Assembly: GCA_937928015.1 (NCBI GenBank) | Contig: CALFXA010000116.1 | Location: forward strand, 1 to 22,836 | Reading direction: 5' to 3' | Length of the DNA stretch: 22,836 nucleotides | Origin: an uncultured Anaerolineales bacterium | GTDB lineage: Bacteria; Chloroflexota; Anaerolineae; Anaerolineales; Villigracilaceae | Part shown: positions 20,686 to 22,836 of the stretch, piece after piece | Layout: every line of letters starts with the position of its first letter | Position numbering within the stretch: position 1 is the first letter of the stretch | Program-made: the position numbers and the translations under genes | Notes under the pieces: generated by a model | What the model was told of the DNA's origin: nothing | Database searches by the model: none | The model's input: only the letters and a program-made list of their open reading frames with translations

Positions 20686-22836
20686 TCACCCTAGGAGGCG
20701 GCGATATAAATCCTGGGTCTCTTGTGAGGGCGAAAATCCCAACTCGCCCAAAGCTGTCTTGCAGATTTGATATTGACGCTGGATGGCGGCCCGGTCGCCT
20801 TGAGCGGCGTAGGCCTTCATCAAGAGTTGATGGATAGTCTCAATATATGGGTCGGTCTTAAGCGCCCGTTGTCCCGTATCAATGGCTTGTTGGAACTGCC
20901 CGTTCTCCAGGCACAGTCCTGCCAGGTTTTCGAGTGCGGCCAGATACGCCTGTTCCAAACGGTCCCGTTCACCGATAGCCCAGGGCAGGTCTGTTTCGGC
21001 CAGATAGGGGCCGCGCACCAGGTCAACGGCTTTCTGGAGTTGCTCGATACGTTCGGCCGTGGTACGCGCCATGCGGGAGCGTGCCAGGTAGGTCTCGAAG
21101 GCTTCCACATCATATTCATAATCGAGCGAAAAATTGAAACGATAGTATTCCTCGTCGAAGAGAATCGCATCACGACGGGTGGCGCGCCTCAAGCGGAAGA
21201 TGTAGGTCTTGAAGCGTTGTTTTAGGGTCTGTGGTTCATCCACTTCGGGCCATAGGGCGGCAGCGATCTGTTCCTTGGTGACCAATCCACCTTTGAAAAC
21301 CAGATAGAAGAACAGGTCGCGAACCGACTGTGTGCTCCACTCGGGCATGGTCACCACATGACCATCCACCTGGACCTCCGCCCGCCCGAAGGCGTGGATG
21401 ACGAGGTTGGGAGCAGGCATCTGGATGGATTGTGCCAGCCGACGTAGGGAGCGCCGCACGCCCGGCCAACGCGCCTTGATGCGGGCTGCCTTATCGAGCA
21501 GCGTATTCAGGCTGCGACCCACCTGCGGGTCCTTGAGCATGGACTTTAACCAAGGCGATGCCTGTTGAACCCCGACCAATAAAGCATGTTCGGGACGAAT
21601 ATTCAGGTGGAGCAGGTCTCGGATTTCAACACGAGCTTCGTCAATTTTGTCGGCCTGGCCCAGTGCGGCGGCCAGCCACAAGCTGCTCGTGGCGCTTTCG
21701 ACGGCACGTCCATTCCGGACAAACATGTCTTTGCTGATGCGGAAAGCCGCAATTGCCCGCGCATATTGTCCATTCAGCAGATGCAGGCGACCTTCGATCT
21801 GTGAATACAGTCCCTGATGATACAGGGACGAGATGGCCTTCATCTTTTTGTGGGCAATTTGGAGCGTCGTCCGTGCGTGCGTCGAATCTTCCTGCAGAAT
21901 GGCCAGGCTGGCACGGGCCAGAACCAGGTAGACGTCAATGAAGGAGCCTTCCCATTGCTTTGCAAGCGGTTGGGCTTTTTCGTACGCCTGTCCAGCAGAC
22001 TCGAATTCACCCACCTCGGCATATAGGTCACCCAATCCGACCAGGATGCTGGCCTCGGTCCGCAGATTTCGGCTCTTGCGCGCCAACGTCAATCCTGTTT
22101 CGTAGGTGTCGGCGGCCTGCTCATATTCTCCGTTTTGGTGTTGCAACACGGCCAGGTTGTTGATCACATTCGCTTGCGGAATTAGATTTTTTTCAGCCTG
22201 CCAGATTGCTAAGGCCTTTTGAAAGGCATTCTTTGCTGCTTCGACATCTCCCAGGGAACCATAGACCATGCCTGCTTCCAATTGCAGCCAGGGGATGCTG
22301 CCGGTCTCATTCAGGGCTGTGAAGAGGGCCAGCGAGTGTTCGATATATTTGATGGCTTCTAGGGCATGCCCGAGACGATATAGGTTGGCGCCTTTGAGAC
22401 GTAACGCTTCGGCAAATGTGGGTTGCAGTTCGGGGTGCGTCTCTGTGAGCTGCAAGGCTTCTTCGGCATCCTTCAGCGAGGCTTCATAATTGCCCGTTGC
22501 GCGGTGTGCGACGGCGCGCCGCACCAAAGCCAGGGTCAAGCCGTTTAGGTCTGTGTCTTGGCGAGAGGCGGCAATGGCCTCGTTCAGCAGGGATAGGGCC
22601 TCGCGTGTGTCGCCCTTGCTGATTGTGATGGCCCCACGCAGGGAGACGAGACGGGTGCGCACCCGGATAAGGCTGGGCGGCAGACTGTTTACCCAATTCT
22701 CCAGGGTGGTGAGGGCATGTTGTAACATGGGTGTACCCGCGGCCTCCACCACGTCGGCCAGACGTTCAGGGTCGTTGATCTGCTGGCAGGTGTAGTAGGC
22801 CTTTTCCCACTCGCCGCTCTGGGAATAGAAACGCGT
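20686..22836 (-). CDS. TPR-BTAD transcriptional regulator (5' end outside window)
   Basis: At least 716 residues are present and the frame is open to the window edge. The first ~470 residues are helical TPR-type repeats (for example GNYEASLKDAEEALQL, LGDVEAAKNAFQKAL, GEYEQAADTYETGL). An OmpR-type winged helix follows, starting at HAFGRAEVQVDG and including LFFYLVFKGGLVTKEQIAAAL. The C-terminal BTAD (bacterial transcriptional activator domain) runs from about YDVEAFETYLAR to the end (RGPYLAETDLPW, YIETIHQLLMKAYAAQGD). DNA-binding and BTAD parts are C-terminal, the reverse of Streptomyces SARPs but familiar in Chloroflexi MalT-like regulators, where an NTPase usually comes first; that part would lie beyond the window. 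It probably controls nearby genes, but this is inferred from position. Confidence 0.88.
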   Translation of the reverse strand, partial: TRFYSQSGEWEKAYYTCQQINDPERLADVVEAAGTPMLQHALTTLENWVNSLPPSLIRVRTRLVSLRGAITISKGDTREALSLLNEAIAASRQDTDLNGLTLALVRRAVAHRATGNYEASLKDAEEALQLTETHPELQPTFAEALRLKGANLYRLGHALEAIKYIEHSLALFTALNETGSIPWLQLEAGMVYGSLGDVEAAKNAFQKALAIWQAEKNLIPQANVINNLAVLQHQNGEYEQAADTYETGLTLARKSRNLRTEASILVGLGDLYAEVGEFESAGQAYEKAQPLAKQWEGSFIDVYLVLARASLAILQEDSTHARTTLQIAHKKMKAISSLYHQGLYSQIEGRLHLLNGQYARAIAAFRISKDMFVRNGRAVESATSSLWLAAALGQADKIDEARVEIRDLLHLNIRPEHALLVGVQQASPWLKSMLKDPQVGRSLNTLLDKAARIKARWPGVRRSLRRLAQSIQMPAPNLVIHAFGRAEVQVDGHVVTMPEWSTQSVRDLFFYLVFKGGLVTKEQIAAALWPEVDEPQTLKQRFKTYIFRLRRATRRDAILFDEEYYRFNFSLDYEYDVEAFETYLARSRMARTTAERIEQLQKAVDLVRGPYLAETDLPWAIGERDRLEQAYLAALENLAGLCLENGQFQQAIDTGQRALKTDPYIETIHQLLMKAYAAQGDRAAIQRQYQICKTALGELGFSPSQETQDLYRRLLG

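Overview
The window looks like chromosomal DNA from a Chloroflexota bacterium, probably of the Anaerolineae type. This is an inference from gene content: many-PAS/GAF sensors ending in HD-GYP, a TPR-BTAD regulator with a C-terminal DNA-binding part, an Os1348-like small protein, scattered tRNA genes, and GC-rich genes separated by AT-rich spacers. I could not run a database search. Both edges cut genes: ftsK on the left and a BTAD-family regulator on the right.

Layout. (1) 1-1300: the 3' end of ftsK, tRNA-Arg(CCT), and a spacer packed with palindromes that ends in a bidirectional terminator. (2) 1295-3656, minus strand: an esterase D-like hydrolase and a complete histidine ammonia-lyase. (3) 3769-11437: a cyclic-di-GMP block. 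It holds a membrane GGDEF cyclase (minus), a decayed GGDEF remnant in the divergent spacer, a PAS-GGDEF cyclase (plus), and a giant membrane PAS/GAF/HD-GYP sensor whose reading frame is broken by one in-frame TAG. (4) 11516-15704, plus: a compact operon of SGNH protein, PIG-L deacetylase, MBOAT acyltransferase and a second SGNH copy. It reads as an envelope glycan acylation/deacetylation cassette. The second SGNH copy has an in-frame TAA at codon 24. (5) 15705-16406, minus: a phytol/dolichol-kinase-like membrane protein. (6) 16446-17108: a divergent tRNA locus. The minus transcript carries tRNA-Gly(TCC), a CAT-anticodon tRNA and three 61-bp tandem repeats that each reproduce the 3'-terminal 20 nt of that tRNA, then a terminator. 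The plus transcript carries tRNA-Arg(GCG). (7) 17119-18520: surE, trxA and tRNA-Lys(TTT), separated by clean intrinsic terminators. (8) 18563-22836, minus: a PAS-GAF-HD-GYP protein paralogous to the end of the giant sensor, two small proteins (39 and 88 aa) and the TPR-BTAD regulator.

How the genes fit together. Two diguanylate cyclases with intact inhibitory sites and two HD-GYP proteins with intact catalytic motifs could make and break c-di-GMP. The acylation cassette could be an envelope output, although nothing in the sequence links the two directly.

The strongest points for a second look are the tRNA-tail repeat array, whose layout recalls the rtT repeats of the E. coli tyrT locus; the two independent in-frame nonsense codons in otherwise intact genes; the GGDEF fossil; and the BTAD-neighbouring small-protein operon with a 12-bp tandem direct repeat upstream.
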